Part shown: piece by piece, positions 12,641 through 24,917 of the stretch
Layout of the letters: every line of letters begins with the position of its first letter
Numbering within the stretch: the first letter of the stretch is position 1
NCBI RefSeq assembly: GCF_900343015.1
Contig: NZ_LR025108.1
Coordinates: forward strand, 496,001 to 560,000
DNA: 64,000 nt
Direction of reading: 5' to 3'
Source: Arsenophonus endosymbiont of Aleurodicus dispersus
GTDB lineage: Bacteria; Pseudomonadota; Gammaproteobacteria; Enterobacterales; Enterobacteriaceae
Notes under the pieces: model-generated
Database searches by the model: none
What the model was told of the DNA's origin: nothing
Seen by the model: the letters and a program-made list of their open reading frames with translations, nothing else
Translations under genes and position numbers: made by a program

Positions 12641-13130
12641 GATTGGATATGCTACGACATAATATAGCCAGTTCTCAAAAAAGCTAAGCGTCTTGAGGAC
12701 GCTACAAAGTGCTTGTACTTTTTTGTTTCTAATTTAAGGAAGAAATTTTATTTAATTTTTAATGTAATATTACCCACTAACAAGGTTATAGTTTTTCTAA
12801 AAAATTTTTTATCCAACTGAAAAATAATTATGCAACACATTAAATATAAAGGAATGCTTGACATTAATATTGAAGCTTTATTTTATTGGTAACGGTGTTT
12901 CTGAACTCACCGTGCAATAGATATAATCCTTATTGAATAATAACGATGAAATGTTAGTTCCCGCCTCTAAATTATGGACTGCTGTGGTATCTATTACCGA
13001 TGGTAAAGCTGTGAATATGTGATGAAGAACAAAATTGATTTCCCAATTTAATAGTTGAAATTGCTCGTAAACATCAGATAATTATTTATGTCTATAAATA
13101 TATGATCAGTATAGTATCTTATACTTTTTA
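12641..13130 (+). pseudogene. alaA: alaA (yfbQ) remnant, alanine transaminase
   Basis: AlaA is a PLP-dependent glutamate-pyruvate aminotransferase. Plus-strand matches in order: ICYDII, stop, PVLKKAKRLED (E. coli VCYDIRGPVLKEAKRLEEEG), MQHIKYKGMLDINIE (IMQHYQARGMRDVTVED), IGNGVSELTVQ (identical core IGNGVSEL), NNNDEMLVPAS with LWTAVVSITDGKAV, and VEIARKHQIIIY. Stops, frameshifts and a deletion remove the fold, and nothing is left of the PLP-lysine half. Its place between lrhA and yfbV is ancestral. Confidence 0.85.
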
Positions 13131-13290
13131 TATAAGATTAATGGTATTGGTGATTCCTATTATTACTTTACTTTGTAAAGTTACTAAATCATCGCATTAT
13201 ATCTTTGTTTTTTTATCTAAAAATTATTTTTAATAATCAAAAAACTTATTTGCTAATTTTATTCATGTTTGCTGCTAACAATCTAATAAA

Positions 13291-13728
13291 CTATCTATTT
13301 AATTGTTTAAAAGCACGGTTTAATAATTCGGCTAATGCTTGATAAGTCGGTGTTCCCTTGACAGGTGTTATATCAATTCCAGCTTGATTAAATTTTTCAC
13401 GTATTTCATAAAACCAACCCAATAATACTGATGGTAGTGGCGTAACTGAACGCTTACCTAACCACCATAATCCCTGTAAAGGTAAGCTACAAGCAAAAAA
13501 AGCTATCGCTACAGCCGGGCCCAGCTGACCACCTAATGCCAGCTGCCAAGTAAGAGCAAAAACAGCAACAATAGGCATATAACGAATAGCAAATCTGCTA
13601 GTTATGATCACCTGATGTTCAGGGAACATAGGCCTCAAACATTTTTCTAATGGAAATGTCTTGGCATACTCCAGACCTAATTTTAACTTTTGCAAGAAAT
13701 ACTGGGTCGTGTCTGGTGTCGTATTCAT
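13291..13728 (-). CDS. yfbV: UPF0208 membrane protein YfbV
   Basis: Small inner-membrane protein of the UPF0208 family. E. coli YfbV influences the macrodomain organisation near the replication terminus, but its biochemistry is not settled. The 145-residue product is close to the E. coli length (151). Two hydrophobic segments are visible, around [20 protein letters not shown] and [20 protein letters not shown] (about residues 46-90). The soluble C-terminus has the conserved [19 protein letters not shown]. It lies divergently upstream of ackA, as in E. coli. Confidence 0.92.
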   Translation of the reverse strand: MNTTPDTTQYFLQKLKLGLEYAKTFPLEKCLRPMFPEHQVIITSRFAIRYMPIVAVFALTWQLALGGQLGPAVAIAFFACSLPLQGLWWLGKRSVTPLPSVLLGWFYEIREKFNQAGIDITPVKGTPTYQALAELLNRAFKQLNR

Positions 13729-14154
13729 TAATACCTCACATTACTTAAATTAATTTATCATGTAAAAATTTTTTAAAATGTATAATGTATAAAGCATAAA
13801 ATCTTTTTAGTTGTCTTTATATGGCAACATTAATTTACTTATGCCACTACTTTTCTCATTTAGAGAAAAAAATTATACAATATAAGTTTTATATTGGGTC
13901 TATTACTATGTTTTCAATCCATAATGTTAATATTATATTATATCTTTAATATCAAAATTTTAAATATAGTTTTTTAGTTAAAAAAATAAGATTAAAATAT
14001 CATAGTTTTATGTAAATATAATATTAATCATTCAATACTCTCCCAGGTAGTAGTTATACTACTAGTATTCCATTAGATTAATATTTATTAACCCTAGTCT
14101 TCATAGTTAATCTGACAAAGAAGACTTCATGATAACGATATAGTAGGTAATTCT
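13729..14154. other. Divergent yfbV/ackA promoter region
   Basis: Non-coding AT-rich DNA between the two divergent genes, expected to hold both promoters. No operator was identified. Confidence 0.4.
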
Positions 14155-15357
14155 ATGTTAAGTAAGCTGGTACTTGTCCTCAACTGCGGGAGCTCCTCCC
14201 TTAAATTTGCTATTATTGATCCTGTTAACTGTCAAGAACAACTATCTGGTTTAGCAGAATGTTTTTATCTACCAGAATCCAGTATTAAATGGAAAATAGA
14301 TGGCACTAAAAACAAAGTTGCTTTAGGTGCAGACGCTGCTCACAGCGAAGCTATGGCTTTCCTTGTAAATCAAATTCTAACTCAAAACCCAGAATTAGCC
14401 CAAGCAATTTCTGCTATTGGTCATCGTATTGTTCATGGAGGTGAAAAATTTACCCAATCAGTTATCATCAATGATGAAGTAGTTGAAGGAATTAAAAAAT
14501 CTATTCCATTTGCTCCATTACATAATCCTGCTGGCATTCTTGGATATGAAGAAGCTAAAAAAGCATTTCCACATTTAAATGACAAACATGTTGCTGTATT
14601 TGATACAGCCTTCCATCAAACTATGCCAGTTGAAGCATATTTATATGCTTTGCCTTATAATCTTTACCAAGAGCACGGTATCCGCCGTTACGGAGCGCAC
14701 GGTACAAGCCATTATTATGTTTCTCAACAAGCAGCAAAGGAACTGAATAAACCGATTAATGAACTTAATGTGATTACTTGCCATTTAGGTAATGGCGGAT
14801 CAGTAACAGCAGTAGTTAATGGTAAATCTGTTGATACCTCGATGGGTCTCACTCCACTTGAGGGTTTAGTGATGGGAACGCGTAGTGGTGATATCGATCC
14901 AGCTATTGTGTTTCATCTTCATGATACTATGGGCATGAGTGTTGATAAGATCAATAAATTATTAACTAAAGAGTCTGGCATACTTGGATTAACTGATTTC
15001 ACCAACGATTGTCGTTATATTGAAGAAAATTATGGCACTAAGCCTGATGCAAAACGGGCAATGGATGTCTACTGTCATCGTTTAGCTAAATATATCGCTG
15101 CTTATTGTGCATTAATGGAAGGAAGACTAGACGCTATTATCTTTACCGGAGGTATTGGTGAAAACTCAGCTCTAGTACGTGAATTAACGCTTAAAAAATT
15201 ATCTTTGATAGGTATCAAGTATGATCACGATCGTAACTTAGCCACACGTTTTGGTAAATTAGGCAAGATCACCACTGATAATAGCATTCCTGCTCTTGTT
15301 ATTCCAACGAATGAAGAGTTAGTTATTGCTCAGAACACGATCTGCTTAACGGCATAA
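14155..15357 (+). CDS. ackA: Acetate kinase
   Basis: AckA converts acetyl phosphate and ADP to acetate and ATP. With Pta it forms the acetate overflow and ATP-yielding pathway. The 400-residue length matches E. coli. The acetokinase family signature [12 protein letters not shown] lies at the N-terminus (Asn at about residue 9), with [11 protein letters not shown] near residue 90, [11 protein letters not shown] near 148, GTRSGDIDP near 241, and the C-terminal [14 protein letters not shown] and PTNEELVIA. All expected active-site residues are present. Pta follows after 67 bases in the same direction, so the two are probably co-transcribed. Confidence 0.98.
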   Translation: MLSKLVLVLNCGSSSLKFAIIDPVNCQEQLSGLAECFYLPESSIKWKIDGTKNKVALGADAAHSEAMAFLVNQILTQNPELAQAISAIGHRIVHGGEKFTQSVIINDEVVEGIKKSIPFAPLHNPAGILGYEEAKKAFPHLNDKHVAVFDTAFHQTMPVEAYLYALPYNLYQEHGIRRYGAHGTSHYYVSQQAAKELNKPINELNVITCHLGNGGSVTAVVNGKSVDTSMGLTPLEGLVMGTRSGDIDPAIVFHLHDTMGMSVDKINKLLTKESGILGLTDFTNDCRYIEENYGTKPDAKRAMDVYCHRLAKYIAAYCALMEGRLDAIIFTGGIGENSALVRELTLKKLSLIGIKYDHDRNLATRFGKLGKITTDNSIPALVIPTNEELVIAQNTICLTA

Positions 15358-15424
15358 ATAGATTATAAACTGCTAGTTTACCAATTAGCAGTACTGAGTT
15401 GAATATACTGTAATTGTTAATGAG

Positions 15425-17569
15425 GTGTCTGTGTCCCGTACAATAATGTTAATACCGACTGAAATTAGCGTTGGCTTAACTAGCGTAATTTTAGGAGTTG
15501 TCCGCTCAATGGAGCAAAAAGGAGTCAATCTAACGGTTTTAAACCTTATTGCTCAACCTTGTATTAGTAATAAAGATCAGACAATTGAAGTATTACGTTC
15601 AAATTCTATGGTTCAGGTAGCTAACCCTATAAAAATGAGTTATGTGGAATATTTGCTGGCTAATGATAAAAAAGATATTTTAATGGAAGAAATTATTGCC
15701 TATTATCATTATAATAAGCAACAGGCAAAAGTTATTCTGATTGAAGGTTTAATTCCAACTAGCAAGCACCCTTTTGCTCAATCATTAAATTATGATATCG
15801 CCAAAGCGATGGGTGCTGACATTATTTTTGTCACCACACTAGGTAATAACACACCAGAACAGTTAAAAGAGCGTATTAAATTAGCCCTAGCAGAGTTTGG
15901 TGGTGTACAAAATAAAAATATCACCGGAGTTATTATTAATAAACTTAATGCACCTGGTTATGAACATGGACATATTTATCATGATTTATCTGAAATCTTT
16001 GATGAATCAAAGAAAGCTACAATCGAAAAAATTGATATTAAAACATTAGCTAGCAATAGTCCGCTGCCTATATTGGGTTGTATTCCATGGAATTTTGACC
16101 TAATAGCGACTCGTGGTATTGATATTGCTAACCATCTGAATGCTACCATCATCAATGAAGGTAAATTAAAAACCAGGCGCATCAAATCAGTTATTTTCTG
16201 TGCCTGTAGTGTGCCTAATATAATTAAGATGCTTCGTCACGGCTCATTGCTGGTAACATCTTCTGATCGTCATGATATTATTGTATCTGCTTGTTTAGCA
16301 TCAATAAATGGCATTGAAATTGGTGCTTTACTTTTAACTGGCAGTTACCCTCTTGCCAAGACTATACACGATCTTTGTAAACATGCTTTTGAAACTGGTT
16401 TACCGGTACTTATGGTAGATACTAATACTTGGCAAACTTCATTAAGTCTACATCGTTTTAGTTTTAAAGTGCATGCAGATGATCATGAGCAGATAAAAAA
16501 AATACAAAATTATTTTGCTTTGCATATCAATCAAAAATGGATAAATTCACTGACTGCTGATTCAGAACAACCTAAACGGCTATCACCACCTGCTTTCCGT
16601 TATCAATTAACTGAGCTTGCGCGTAAAGCTAATAAACGAATCGTGCTACCGGAAGGTAATGAGCCCCGCACGGTAAAAGCAGCGGCTATTTGTGCTGAAA
16701 AAGGTATTGCTACCTGTATTCTGTTAGGTGAACCAGATGAAATAAAACTTGTTGCCGCCGCACAAGGAGTTGAATTAGGAGCCGGAATTGAAATTGTGGT
16801 ACCTAAATTAGTACGTAAAAATTATGTTGAGCGTTTGGTTGAGCTGCGCAAGAATAAAGGCATGACTAAAATAGTAGCGCGAGAACAATTAGAAGATAAT
16901 GTTGTGTTAGGCACCATGATGCTGGAAAAAAATGAAGTTGATGGTTTAGTTTCCGGCGCCGTTCATACCACAGCCAATACTATTCGCCCACCGTTACAGC
17001 TGATCAAAACTGCGCCTGGTAGCTCAATTGTCTCCTCTATATTTTTTATGCTATTACCTGATCAGGTATTAGTTTATGGCGACTGTGCGATAAATCCAGA
17101 CCCAACAGCCGAACAATTATCAGAAATTGCAATCCAGTCAGCTAATTCTGCCAAAGCATTTGGTATTGAGCCACGCGTAGCAATGATCTCTTATTCTACA
17201 GGTAACTCCAGTACCAGTAGTTACGTAGACAAGGTGCGTGAAGCAACTTGTTTAGCGCAAGTAAAACAGCCAAATTTAGTGATTGACGGTCCACTGCAAT
17301 ATGATGCAGCTATTATGGCAGATGTAGCTAAATCTAAAGCACCAAATTCACCGGTAGCTGGCCAAGCTACGGTGTTTATTTTTCCAGATCTGAATACTGG
17401 CAACACCACTTATAAAGCTGTACAACGCTCCGCTAATCTACTTTCTATAGGCCCGATGTTACAAGGTATGCGTAAACCTGTTAATGATTTATCACGTGGT
17501 GCACTAGTGGATGATATCGTTTACACAATTGCTATCACCACGATTCAGGCAAATACAAATTTAAAATAA
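15425..17569 (+). CDS. pta: Phosphate acetyltransferase
   Basis: Pta interconverts acetyl-CoA and acetyl phosphate. The 714-residue protein is the long enterobacterial form: an N-terminal P-loop-like/DRTGG regulatory region (residues about 1-390) and the catalytic PTA domain starting near [20 protein letters not shown]. Catalytic-domain motifs include [15 protein letters not shown] and [12 protein letters not shown]. The start codon is GTG in the context of a GAGG-type ribosome site (tgaggtgtctgtg upstream). The frame is undamaged. It forms an operon with ackA. Confidence 0.97.
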   Translation: MSVSRTIMLIPTEISVGLTSVILGVVRSMEQKGVNLTVLNLIAQPCISNKDQTIEVLRSNSMVQVANPIKMSYVEYLLANDKKDILMEEIIAYYHYNKQQAKVILIEGLIPTSKHPFAQSLNYDIAKAMGADIIFVTTLGNNTPEQLKERIKLALAEFGGVQNKNITGVIINKLNAPGYEHGHIYHDLSEIFDESKKATIEKIDIKTLASNSPLPILGCIPWNFDLIATRGIDIANHLNATIINEGKLKTRRIKSVIFCACSVPNIIKMLRHGSLLVTSSDRHDIIVSACLASINGIEIGALLLTGSYPLAKTIHDLCKHAFETGLPVLMVDTNTWQTSLSLHRFSFKVHADDHEQIKKIQNYFALHINQKWINSLTADSEQPKRLSPPAFRYQLTELARKANKRIVLPEGNEPRTVKAAAICAEKGIATCILLGEPDEIKLVAAAQGVELGAGIEIVVPKLVRKNYVERLVELRKNKGMTKIVAREQLEDNVVLGTMMLEKNEVDGLVSGAVHTTANTIRPPLQLIKTAPGSSIVSSIFFMLLPDQVLVYGDCAINPDPTAEQLSEIAIQSANSAKAFGIEPRVAMISYSTGNSSTSSYVDKVREATCLAQVKQPNLVIDGPLQYDAAIMADVAKSKAPNSPVAGQATVFIFPDLNTGNTTYKAVQRSANLLSIGPMLQGMRKPVNDLSRGALVDDIVYTIAITTIQANTNLK

Positions 17570-17595
17570 CTAATTTTATCACTAACAAAAAATCT

Positions 17596-17621
17596 AAAGC
17601 TTATTGTGTTTTAGCTTTTTT
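17596..17621 (+). terminator. Weak candidate terminator after pta
   Basis: A 6-base stem (aaagct / agcttt) around a loop of about 11 bases runs into a T-rich tail just after pta. The stem is short and AU-rich, so this is only a candidate. Confidence 0.3.
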
Positions 17622-18782
17622 ACTGAATTAATATTTAATTGAAACTAACCTTAATCTATTATTTAATAATATTATTATCTATAATAAAGATGATAATCAT
17701 CTATCATTAACAAGATAATAGTTTATCTAAAATATGTAATAAAATTGTTTACTTATATTTTTTATAATATAATTAACCATTATAAATAGTATGTTAAAAT
17801 AAACTATTATTAGTAGTATGAGTAGATAAAAAATCTAATTTAAATTAAAAGTAAAAAAACTACAAAAATTTTATAAAATCATATAAAGATTATTAATCAC
17901 TTCACTAAATTTATAAAACCCTAATCAGCTATTACTAAGCCATTCACTAACCTGATCTCAATTCAACTACATAAAGCACAATAACTACAGTATTACAAAA
18001 GCATAGCCTTTAGTAACGCCTTCATTCTTAATCATGATACCTATCTGGTAAAATTTTATCGTGAAGCGCAAAAATTATATCCAGTAAACCTTATTTGATT
18101 GATAATCCTTGATCTGATTTTAAGTTAGTAAAATGTGCTTACACTAGTAAGCACTATGTTACTTTTTAATATTGACCGCTTAAGTTAGTAAAAAATTAGG
18201 ACAACTTAATAATTTTAAAATTCTATAAGTATTAGACCAAGCAATATACGCGATAAGAATGAATCCTAAGGTTCATTCTTATTACTCCTATGCTATTAAA
18301 CATGTATTATAAAACTATAATGTAATGCTGGCCCAATTAATTCAAATGGAAAATCATCCGTACAATATAGATCAAAGTTTTATATTATGTACTGGGTTTA
18401 AAATATCTCGACCAATTAATACCTTATTAACAATTAAAATTCAGATAATTTTAAATCAAAACTTCAATAATATTATTGTTATTTGGCATACCTAATTGGT
18501 TACATTATTCTTTAGAAGGGTAATCATAATGAAATGAATTATTTTATTGTACCTTAAAACTAATTAGCATATACTTATTAATAATAGCTAGGTAATAAAA
18601 TAATTGTTGCGTGCTGGTTACAATCAGCATGTTATCAAGCTTCAAAGTTATTATAGTATACTATACTAGTAATTTTAGTCATTATTTTTTTATATTTATT
18701 TATAATATACCTATTAGGTTAATAGTAAAGGCAATTAAACGTAATAATTAAAATATCTATCAAATAGATAGGGAGCAGTAAA
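17622..18782. other. Long spacer between pta and ahpC, nothing recognised
   Basis: More than 1.1 kb of AT-rich DNA without an intact frame. One plus-strand piece near 18040 reads LVKFYREAQKLYPVNLI and could be a relic, but I could not name it. An ahpC promoter (OxyR-controlled in E. coli) would lie at the right end; no site could be assigned. Confidence 0.4.
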
Positions 18783-19364
18783 ATGTCTTTGGTTAATATA
18801 GAAATTAAACCTTTTCAAAATACCGCATTTAAAAATGGAAATTTTATCAATATATCTGAAAAAGATATTAAAGGTAAATGGAGCATATTTTTCTTTTATC
18901 CTGCTGATTTTACTTTTGTTTGCCCAACTGAATTAGGTGATTTAGCTGATCACTATGAAGAATTCCAAACACTAGGCGTTGAAATTTATTCAATATCAAC
19001 TGATACCCATTTCACACATAAAGTGTGGCATAGTCATTCAGACACTATTAGTAAAATTAAATATACCATGATTGGTGATCCAAGTTGGACATTAACGCGT
19101 AATTTTGATGTTATGCGCAAGTATCAAGAAAATGGTGAACAAAAAGAATTAGGATTAGCAGATCGCGGTACGTTTATTATTGATCATAACGGTATCATTC
19201 AAGCAGTTGAAATTACTGCTGAAGGTATTGGACGTGATGCAACTGATCTATTACGTAAAACCAAAGCGGCGCAATATGTAGCAAGCCACCCAGGAGAAGT
19301 ATGTCCAGCCAAGTGGAAAGAAGGGGAAGCAACATTGTTACCTTCACTTGATTTAGTAGGATAG
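18783..19364 (+). CDS. ahpC: Alkyl hydroperoxide reductase peroxiredoxin AhpC
   Basis: Typical 2-Cys peroxiredoxin that reduces H2O2 and organic peroxides, normally recycled by AhpF, which is not in this window. The peroxidatic cysteine lies in [13 protein letters not shown] near residue 48 and the resolving cysteine in [15 protein letters not shown] near residue 171. The 193 residues exceed E. coli (187) because of a small insertion at [17 protein letters not shown] (about residues 117-132) before the strand [11 protein letters not shown] good ribosome site (ggagc) precedes the ATG, and a strong terminator follows. Confidence 0.97.
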   Translation: MSLVNIEIKPFQNTAFKNGNFINISEKDIKGKWSIFFFYPADFTFVCPTELGDLADHYEEFQTLGVEIYSISTDTHFTHKVWHSHSDTISKIKYTMIGDPSWTLTRNFDVMRKYQENGEQKELGLADRGTFIIDHNGIIQAVEITAEGIGRDATDLLRKTKAAQYVASHPGEVCPAKWKEGEATLLPSLDLVG

Positions 19365-19392
19365 TTAACAACTTTGTAATTTATTTACTGTA

Positions 19393-19419
19393 CCCGGGTG
19401 CTAATGCACCCGGTTTTTT
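19393..19419 (+). terminator. Rho-independent terminator of ahpC
   Basis: A perfect 8-base GC-rich stem (ccgggtgc / gcacccgg) with a 4-base loop is followed by six T residues, 29 bases after the ahpC stop. It is the clearest terminator in the window. Confidence 0.92.
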
Positions 19420-19714
19420 AATGATATAATAATGTTAATAGCAAAATGAAATATTCACTTAAAGTGTATAATCCTGCAGATTAAGTTGATAGCATTATTG
19501 TAGTAGTTATGTTTTATTATAAAGTTAATCAACATAATATTATGGTAGTTTTTTTCGTGTTTCTTAATCGTTAAGTATAATTTTTACTGTAGCGATATTA
19601 GCGTTCAGTAAAAAAATATAGAGCCCATTAATTTAGTAATTACTTTTTTTGATAATTGTTACATCACTTAACTTATTATTAATTATGGGGGTTTATACAT
19701 AACCTGGGTTACAA

Positions 19715-20464
19715 TTAGGCTGGCTGTGCATCAAAACTTAGTCCTGATTCTTTAATACTATCTTCTCCCATTAGATAAAGATATACTGACATAATTTCTT
19801 GTGGAGTTTTTAGCTTCATAGGATCTTCTAAAGGAAAAGCATAAGCTCTCATTTTTGTTCTTGTACCACCAGGATTAATACAATTAACCCTTAAATTAGT
19901 ATTTTTATATTCATCAAATAATACTTGCATTAAACCTTCCGTTGCAAATTTAGAAACTGAGTAGGCCCCCCAATTAGCACGACCTCGTCTGCCTACGCTT
20001 GAAGTGGTAAATATCAGTGAACTATTTGGTGCTTGTAAAAGTAGTGGTAGTAGTGCTTGTGTTAACATAAAAGTTGCGTTAACGTTTATTTGTATTACTT
20101 TATGCCAAAGTTTTATAGGTTGTTCGATAATCGGCGCAATTTTTGTTAATATGCTTGCGTTATGTAATACACCATCAAGATAGGGATAACGTTGGCTAAT
20201 GTCAGTTGCTAATTCATGGCATTTTGATTCGGTGAGCGATAAAAAATCCATGGTATAAATAGAAACTGAAGCTCTAAAATTTATTTTAGAAATAATTTCC
20301 TGTTTAACTTGTTCTAGTTTTGCGGTTGTTTTACCGATTAAAATAAGATTAGCACCATAACGTGAATATGTAAATGCCACTTCACGTCCGATACCATCGC
20401 CAGCTCCTGTAATTATAATGGTTTTTTGATTAAGTAAATTAGCTTTAGCTTGGTAATATACCAT
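19715..20464 (-). CDS. yciK: Short-chain dehydrogenase YciK
   Basis: NAD(P)-dependent oxidoreductase of the short-chain dehydrogenase family; the physiological substrate of YciK is not known. The Rossmann motif is TGAGDGIG near residues 19-26, the NAG-like motif is LHNASI near residue 98, and the catalytic Ser and YxxxK are in TTSSVGRRGRANWGAYSVSK near residues 155-175. The C-terminal INPGGTRTKMRAYAFPLEDP is characteristic of YciK. Length 249 against 252 in E. coli. It is divergent from the sohB remnant and topA, matching the E. coli yciK-sohB-topA order. Confidence 0.93.
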   Translation of the reverse strand: MVYYQAKANLLNQKTIIITGAGDGIGREVAFTYSRYGANLILIGKTTAKLEQVKQEIISKINFRASVSIYTMDFLSLTESKCHELATDISQRYPYLDGVLHNASILTKIAPIIEQPIKLWHKVIQINVNATFMLTQALLPLLLQAPNSSLIFTTSSVGRRGRANWGAYSVSKFATEGLMQVLFDEYKNTNLRVNCINPGGTRTKMRAYAFPLEDPMKLKTPQEIMSVYLYLMGEDSIKESGLSFDAQPA

Positions 20465-20589
20465 AATATTTTCCTACTTTTGATTATTCAAAAGTATTAA
20501 TGAGAGTAATAAATACTTTATTAAGTTTTTAGTTATAGTATCTCAATTGTTTATCTTCTGTAAAGAAAGATATAATCTTAGGATTTATT

Positions 20590-21240
20590 TCATCGGATGA
20601 TTTGTTGCTACTACATTAATAGCATTGATTATTTTTTACTTTAGGAAGCGTATTGTCAACGTTAGCGTGAAATGCAATATATTAAGATGAGTAAGACTGA
20701 ATATAAAGTTTGGTTAAAAAAATAAAAATTAGATGCTAAAGTTTGTTAAATAACGCTAATAAATACTTTTTTTTTTGTGATTAATTTAAAAATAAGCGTG
20801 AATGCTCATAAAGTTAATGCATTACCTGAAGAAATTACAGCAATTATGTCAATTGCTAATTACAAAGAGTCAGTATTAAGGTCTGAAAAGCTAGTTGATG
20901 TTATGCATTGTTATAGTTTAGCTGCCTCTAAACTAAATAGTTTACGGGAAAAATGTGATAATATAGCTGCCAGGTGATAGCTGGTGTCTCCATTGGCGCT
21001 TCTCTTTTTTTTATTATTTTTTATATTAGTGTGGTGTGATTGTGCAAGTACCTAATATTTATTAATTAGTGAAGAAAAAAGATTAAATTGATAAATTAAA
21101 AGATTAAATTGATAAATTAAGCGTTAATTATGACATTGTTATCAATCAAATGCTAGTGAAATTATCAAAGTGCCTTTTAAATAGGCTATATGGTGGAAAA
21201 TGCAGATAAGAAGTTATGATCAAGAAATAAATATTGGCTT
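20590..21240 (+). pseudogene. sohB: sohB remnant (S49-family inner-membrane peptidase)
   Basis: An open stretch at 20777-20977 looks like a 66-residue gene, but it is the middle of SohB: VNAHKVNALPEEITAIMSIA, then KLVDVMHCYSLAASKLNSLR, align with E. coli DAHEVNSLREEITAVLAAF and GMVHGYGLAASQLQRLRD. Upstream, ATTLIALIIFYFRKR matches the N-terminal membrane segment. Downstream, a weak piece resembles the C-terminal MQRKRLIDRF. The catalytic serine block is missing. Its location between yciK and topA is ancestral. Stops and deletions make function implausible. Confidence 0.8.
21081..21122. repeat. Two-copy 21-base tandem repeat
   Basis: The unit gattaaattgataaattaaa is repeated once, head to tail, inside the eroded sohB region. 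It is likely a local slippage duplication. Confidence 0.75.
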
Positions 21241-21572
21241 TTTATAAATTATATTTATATAACTTTTTGAACGAGGCAGTTTTTTTGTTACAACAACATC
21301 AATGAATAAAATCAGTAGTTACGTATCATTTTTTATAAAAATGTGGGCTTTTTATTATTTACGATGACTTACTTTTGTCATTGTTTTGCTGATATAATTA
21401 TATTATTTAATCTGATTAAAGGATGAATTAACAAATTGTTTTATCTTGATGGTGAAGTATTTAAGCAAAAAAAGTTGATATATTATGAATCTGCCGCAAT
21501 CTAAAAAAAAGATTTAATTCCATCTTACTGGAAAGTAAGTACGCTTAAGCAATATTTAAGGTAAAGATAAAT
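21241..21572. other. Upstream region of topA
   Basis: Non-coding AT-rich DNA. The small gene yciN normally sits here in E. coli; I could not recognise it. The topA promoter must lie in this stretch. Confidence 0.4.
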
Positions 21573-24173
21573 ATGGGTAAAGCTCTTGTTATTGTGGAGT
21601 CCCCAGCCAAAGCCAAGACAATCAATAAATATCTTGGTAATAACTACGTTGTTAAAAGCAGTTTAGGTCATATACGTGATTTGCCAAAAAGTGGTGGTTC
21701 CAGCTCACAAAGTAATACAAATTCAGGTAACAAGGTTAAAAAAGTAAAAAAAAATGAACACGAATTGCTTATAAATAGAATGGGAGTTGACCCATATCAT
21801 GGATGGGAAGCGAAATATAATATTTTATCTGGAAAAGAAAAAGTCGTTGCTGAATTAAGATCGTTAGCTTCTGTTGCTGAGCAGATCTATCTAGCAACAG
21901 ATCTCGATCGTGAGGGAGAAGCTATTGCCTGGCATTTGAGAGAAGTGATTGGCGGTAATAATCAACGCTTTAGTAGAGTAGTTTTTAATGAAATTACTAA
22001 AAATGCCATTAAGCAAGCTTTTGATAATCCTAGGAAATTAAATATTGATCGTGTTAATGCTCAACAAACTCGACGTTTTTTAGATCGGGTTGTAGGTTAC
22101 ATGGTTTCACCGTTATTATGGAAAAAAATTGCTCGCGGACTTTCTGCTGGTCGTGTGCAGTCAGTCGCTGTACGTATGATTGTTGAACGAGAACGCAAAA
22201 TTAAAGCATTTGTGCCACAAGAGTATTGGCAGCTCCATACCGATTTATTGACTGTTGATGCGGCAGTGATTCGAATGGAAGTGACACATGAAAAAGGTAA
22301 GCCTTTTAAGCCCGTTACCAAAGCACAAATTGATGCTGCTGTCGCATTATTAAAAAATGCATATTATCAGGTGTCAGATCGTGAAGATCGTACCACAATT
22401 AGTAATCCCAGCGCACCTTTTATTACTTCTACTCTACAACAAGCGGCAAGTACACTTCTTGGCTTTAGCTTTAAAAAGACCATGCTGATGGCACAGCGCC
22501 TTTATGAGGCTGGTTATATTACTTATATGCGTACTGACTCAACTAATTTAAGTCAGGATGCTTTAAATATGGCCCGTAATTATATTGACCATAACTTTGG
22601 CAAAAAATACTTGCCTAAACAGGCTAATGTATATACAAATCAGAAAAGTTCTCAGGAGGCACATGAAGCTATTCGTCCTTCTAATATTGACGTTGATTTT
22701 AATGTTCTGAAAGATATGGAAGCGGATGCTAAAAAACTGTATCAGCTGATTTGGAATCAATTTGTCGCTTGTCAAATTACACCAGCAGAATTTAATTCTA
22801 TAACATTAACCGTCAAAGGTGAAGATTTTAATTTGAAGGCTAAAGGGCGTATTTTACTTTTTGATGGTTGGACTAAAGTTATGCCTGCATTTTACAATGG
22901 TGATGAAGGTAAAATATTATCAATGGTAAAAGTTGGTAGTCAGCTTGAATTAAACAAATTTTTTCCTAGCCAACACTTTACTAAACCTCCTGCACGGTTT
23001 AGTGAATCTTCATTAGTTAGAGAGCTTGAAAAACGTGGCATAGGTCGACCATCAACCTATCCGGTTATTATTTCAACTATCCAAGATCGGGGCTATGTAA
23101 AAATTGAAAATCGCCGTTTTTATGCTGAAAAAATTGGTGAAATAGTGACTGATCGGTTAGAGGAAAATTTTAGTGAATTAATGGACTATGATTTTACTGC
23201 TCGAATGGAAGATCAGCTTGACTTGATAGCAGACGCTCGGATCGAGTGGAAGAGTGTATTAGATGAATTTTTTACTGCTTTTACCAAGCAGTTAGAAAGT
23301 GCAAATAAGATCCCCGAAGAAGGCGGTATGCGTCTTAATCCGATGGTATTAACATCGATTGAATGTCCTGACTGTCACGGACAAATGGGTATTAGAACTG
23401 CTTCTACTGGTGTTTTTTTAGGATGTTCTAGTTATAGCTTACCAGTAAAAGAGTGTTGCAAAAAAACAATTAATTTAATTCCTTCGGATGAATTATCGAA
23501 TATTATGGTAGGTGAAGAAGAAGATATAGAGACAAAGGCTTTGATAGCCCGCCTACGATGCTCTAAATGTGGCACTGCAATGGATAGTTACCTTATTGAT
23601 AATAAATATAAATTAAATGTATGTGGTAATAATCCCGTATGTAATGGTTATGATATTGAAGAAGGTGAATTTAGCATTAAAGGTTATGATGGGCCTGTTA
23701 TTGAATGTGAGAAATGTGGCTCAGAAATGCATATAAAAATGGGAAGATTTGGCAAATATATAGGATGTACGAATGAGGTTTGTAAAAATACTCGCAAGAT
23801 CTTAAAAAGTGGTGAAGTGTCTAAACCTAAAGAAGATCCAATTCCACTACCTGAATTAATTTGTGAAAAATCTGATACTTACTTTGTATTAAGAGATGGA
23901 GCGGCAGGAATATTTTTAGCAGCTAACACTTTTCCAAAATCAAGAGAGACCAGAGTAGCATTAGTTGAAGAACTGGTGCGGTTTAAAGATCGTCTGCCAG
24001 CTAAATTTATTTATTTAACCCAGGCACCGTTAGTAGATCCTGAGGGCAATAAAACTATTGTTAGATTTAGTAGTAATACTAAACAACAATATGTTTCCTC
24101 AGAAAAAAATAGTAAGGCCACAGGCTGGTGTGTATTTTACATTGATGGTAAATGGTTAGAAAAAAATAAATAA
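21573..24173 (+). CDS. topA: DNA topoisomerase I
   Basis: Type IA topoisomerase that relaxes negative supercoils, balancing gyrase. The 866-residue protein matches E. coli (865). The Toprim domain begins with [20 protein letters not shown] and includes [15 protein letters not shown] near residues 110-124. The catalytic tyrosine is in [14 protein letters not shown] near residue 319. Three C-terminal zinc-ribbon-like modules are visible through paired cysteines ([24 protein letters not shown] with downstream CTNEVC), followed by the C-terminal ribbon. No damage is seen. cysB and acnA, usually downstream, are not recognisable. Confidence 0.98.
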   Translation: MGKALVIVESPAKAKTINKYLGNNYVVKSSLGHIRDLPKSGGSSSQSNTNSGNKVKKVKKNEHELLINRMGVDPYHGWEAKYNILSGKEKVVAELRSLASVAEQIYLATDLDREGEAIAWHLREVIGGNNQRFSRVVFNEITKNAIKQAFDNPRKLNIDRVNAQQTRRFLDRVVGYMVSPLLWKKIARGLSAGRVQSVAVRMIVERERKIKAFVPQEYWQLHTDLLTVDAAVIRMEVTHEKGKPFKPVTKAQIDAAVALLKNAYYQVSDREDRTTISNPSAPFITSTLQQAASTLLGFSFKKTMLMAQRLYEAGYITYMRTDSTNLSQDALNMARNYIDHNFGKKYLPKQANVYTNQKSSQEAHEAIRPSNIDVDFNVLKDMEADAKKLYQLIWNQFVACQITPAEFNSITLTVKGEDFNLKAKGRILLFDGWTKVMPAFYNGDEGKILSMVKVGSQLELNKFFPSQHFTKPPARFSESSLVRELEKRGIGRPSTYPVIISTIQDRGYVKIENRRFYAEKIGEIVTDRLEENFSELMDYDFTARMEDQLDLIADARIEWKSVLDEFFTAFTKQLESANKIPEEGGMRLNPMVLTSIECPDCHGQMGIRTASTGVFLGCSSYSLPVKECCKKTINLIPSDELSNIMVGEEEDIETKALIARLRCSKCGTAMDSYLIDNKYKLNVCGNNPVCNGYDIEEGEFSIKGYDGPVIECEKCGSEMHIKMGRFGKYIGCTNEVCKNTRKILKSGEVSKPKEDPIPLPELICEKSDTYFVLRDGAAGIFLAANTFPKSRETRVALVEELVRFKDRLPAKFIYLTQAPLVDPEGNKTIVRFSSNTKQQYVSSEKNSKATGWCVFYIDGKWLEKNK

Positions 24174-24917
24174 AATTTGCGCTATTTTCTATAATTAAAC
24201 AAGGCTATGTAGCCTATGGAAAAGATAATAAATAGTTAATCCGTTGTTGACATTAAGATTACGAAAACAAAATAGGAAAAAATCGTAGTACACTTTGATC
24301 CTAATAAAACACGTCAAGATAAAGGTTCATATAGTAGGTTGCTTACCTTGGTTATTTATGAATTAAAATGGTAATGCTAATTATGCCGTTTTATAACATT
24401 TTTGAAAATTAATAAGTAAAATTAAGCATATAACATTAATGATCCATGAAAGTGTAGATAATGAGATCACCTTGAAATATTCGGTAGTGGTGGTTTAAGT
24501 AAAAATTTTACGATATATTTAAATAAATTAATTTATTTAATGCCATTTAAAGTTAGGATAAAAAATCTTTAGTAAAAGTAGACGGTAATGTTTAGATTGT
24601 TATTTTTAGCCTTCAGCGAATTAATAAATTTTGTCAAAATTTATATTCATATTAAATAATTAGGATATAATTAATTATTAGTAATATAAGTACAATTTAA
24701 TTTGTAACTTATTCGTTTATATTATTGATTATTATAAATAATATTTATATTATTTATAATAAACTTACTATAAGTTAGTAAATAATTATAAGGATACCGA
24801 ATAAGATAAAATTACTGAATTAGAATAATTTTGTCATAGCATTATGTATGTTATTCATCAAATATTAAAATAAACTAATTTAAATTATCAAAAATTGTTC
24901 TATAAAAAACAGAAAGT
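24174..24917. other. Spacer between topA and ribA, nothing recognised
   Basis: Site of cysB and acnA in E. coli, but no frame gives a convincing match to either protein. AT-rich DNA with no intact frame. Confidence 0.45.

Noticed and set aside
20777-20977. A small independent gene of 66 codons
   Set aside because: Its sequence aligns with the middle of SohB (NAHKVNALPEEITAI and HCYSLAASKLNSLR), with other sohB pieces on both sides, so it is a fragment of a pseudogene.
24174-24917. Remnants of cysB or acnA expected from synteny
   Set aside because: No frame gave a recognisable block of either protein.
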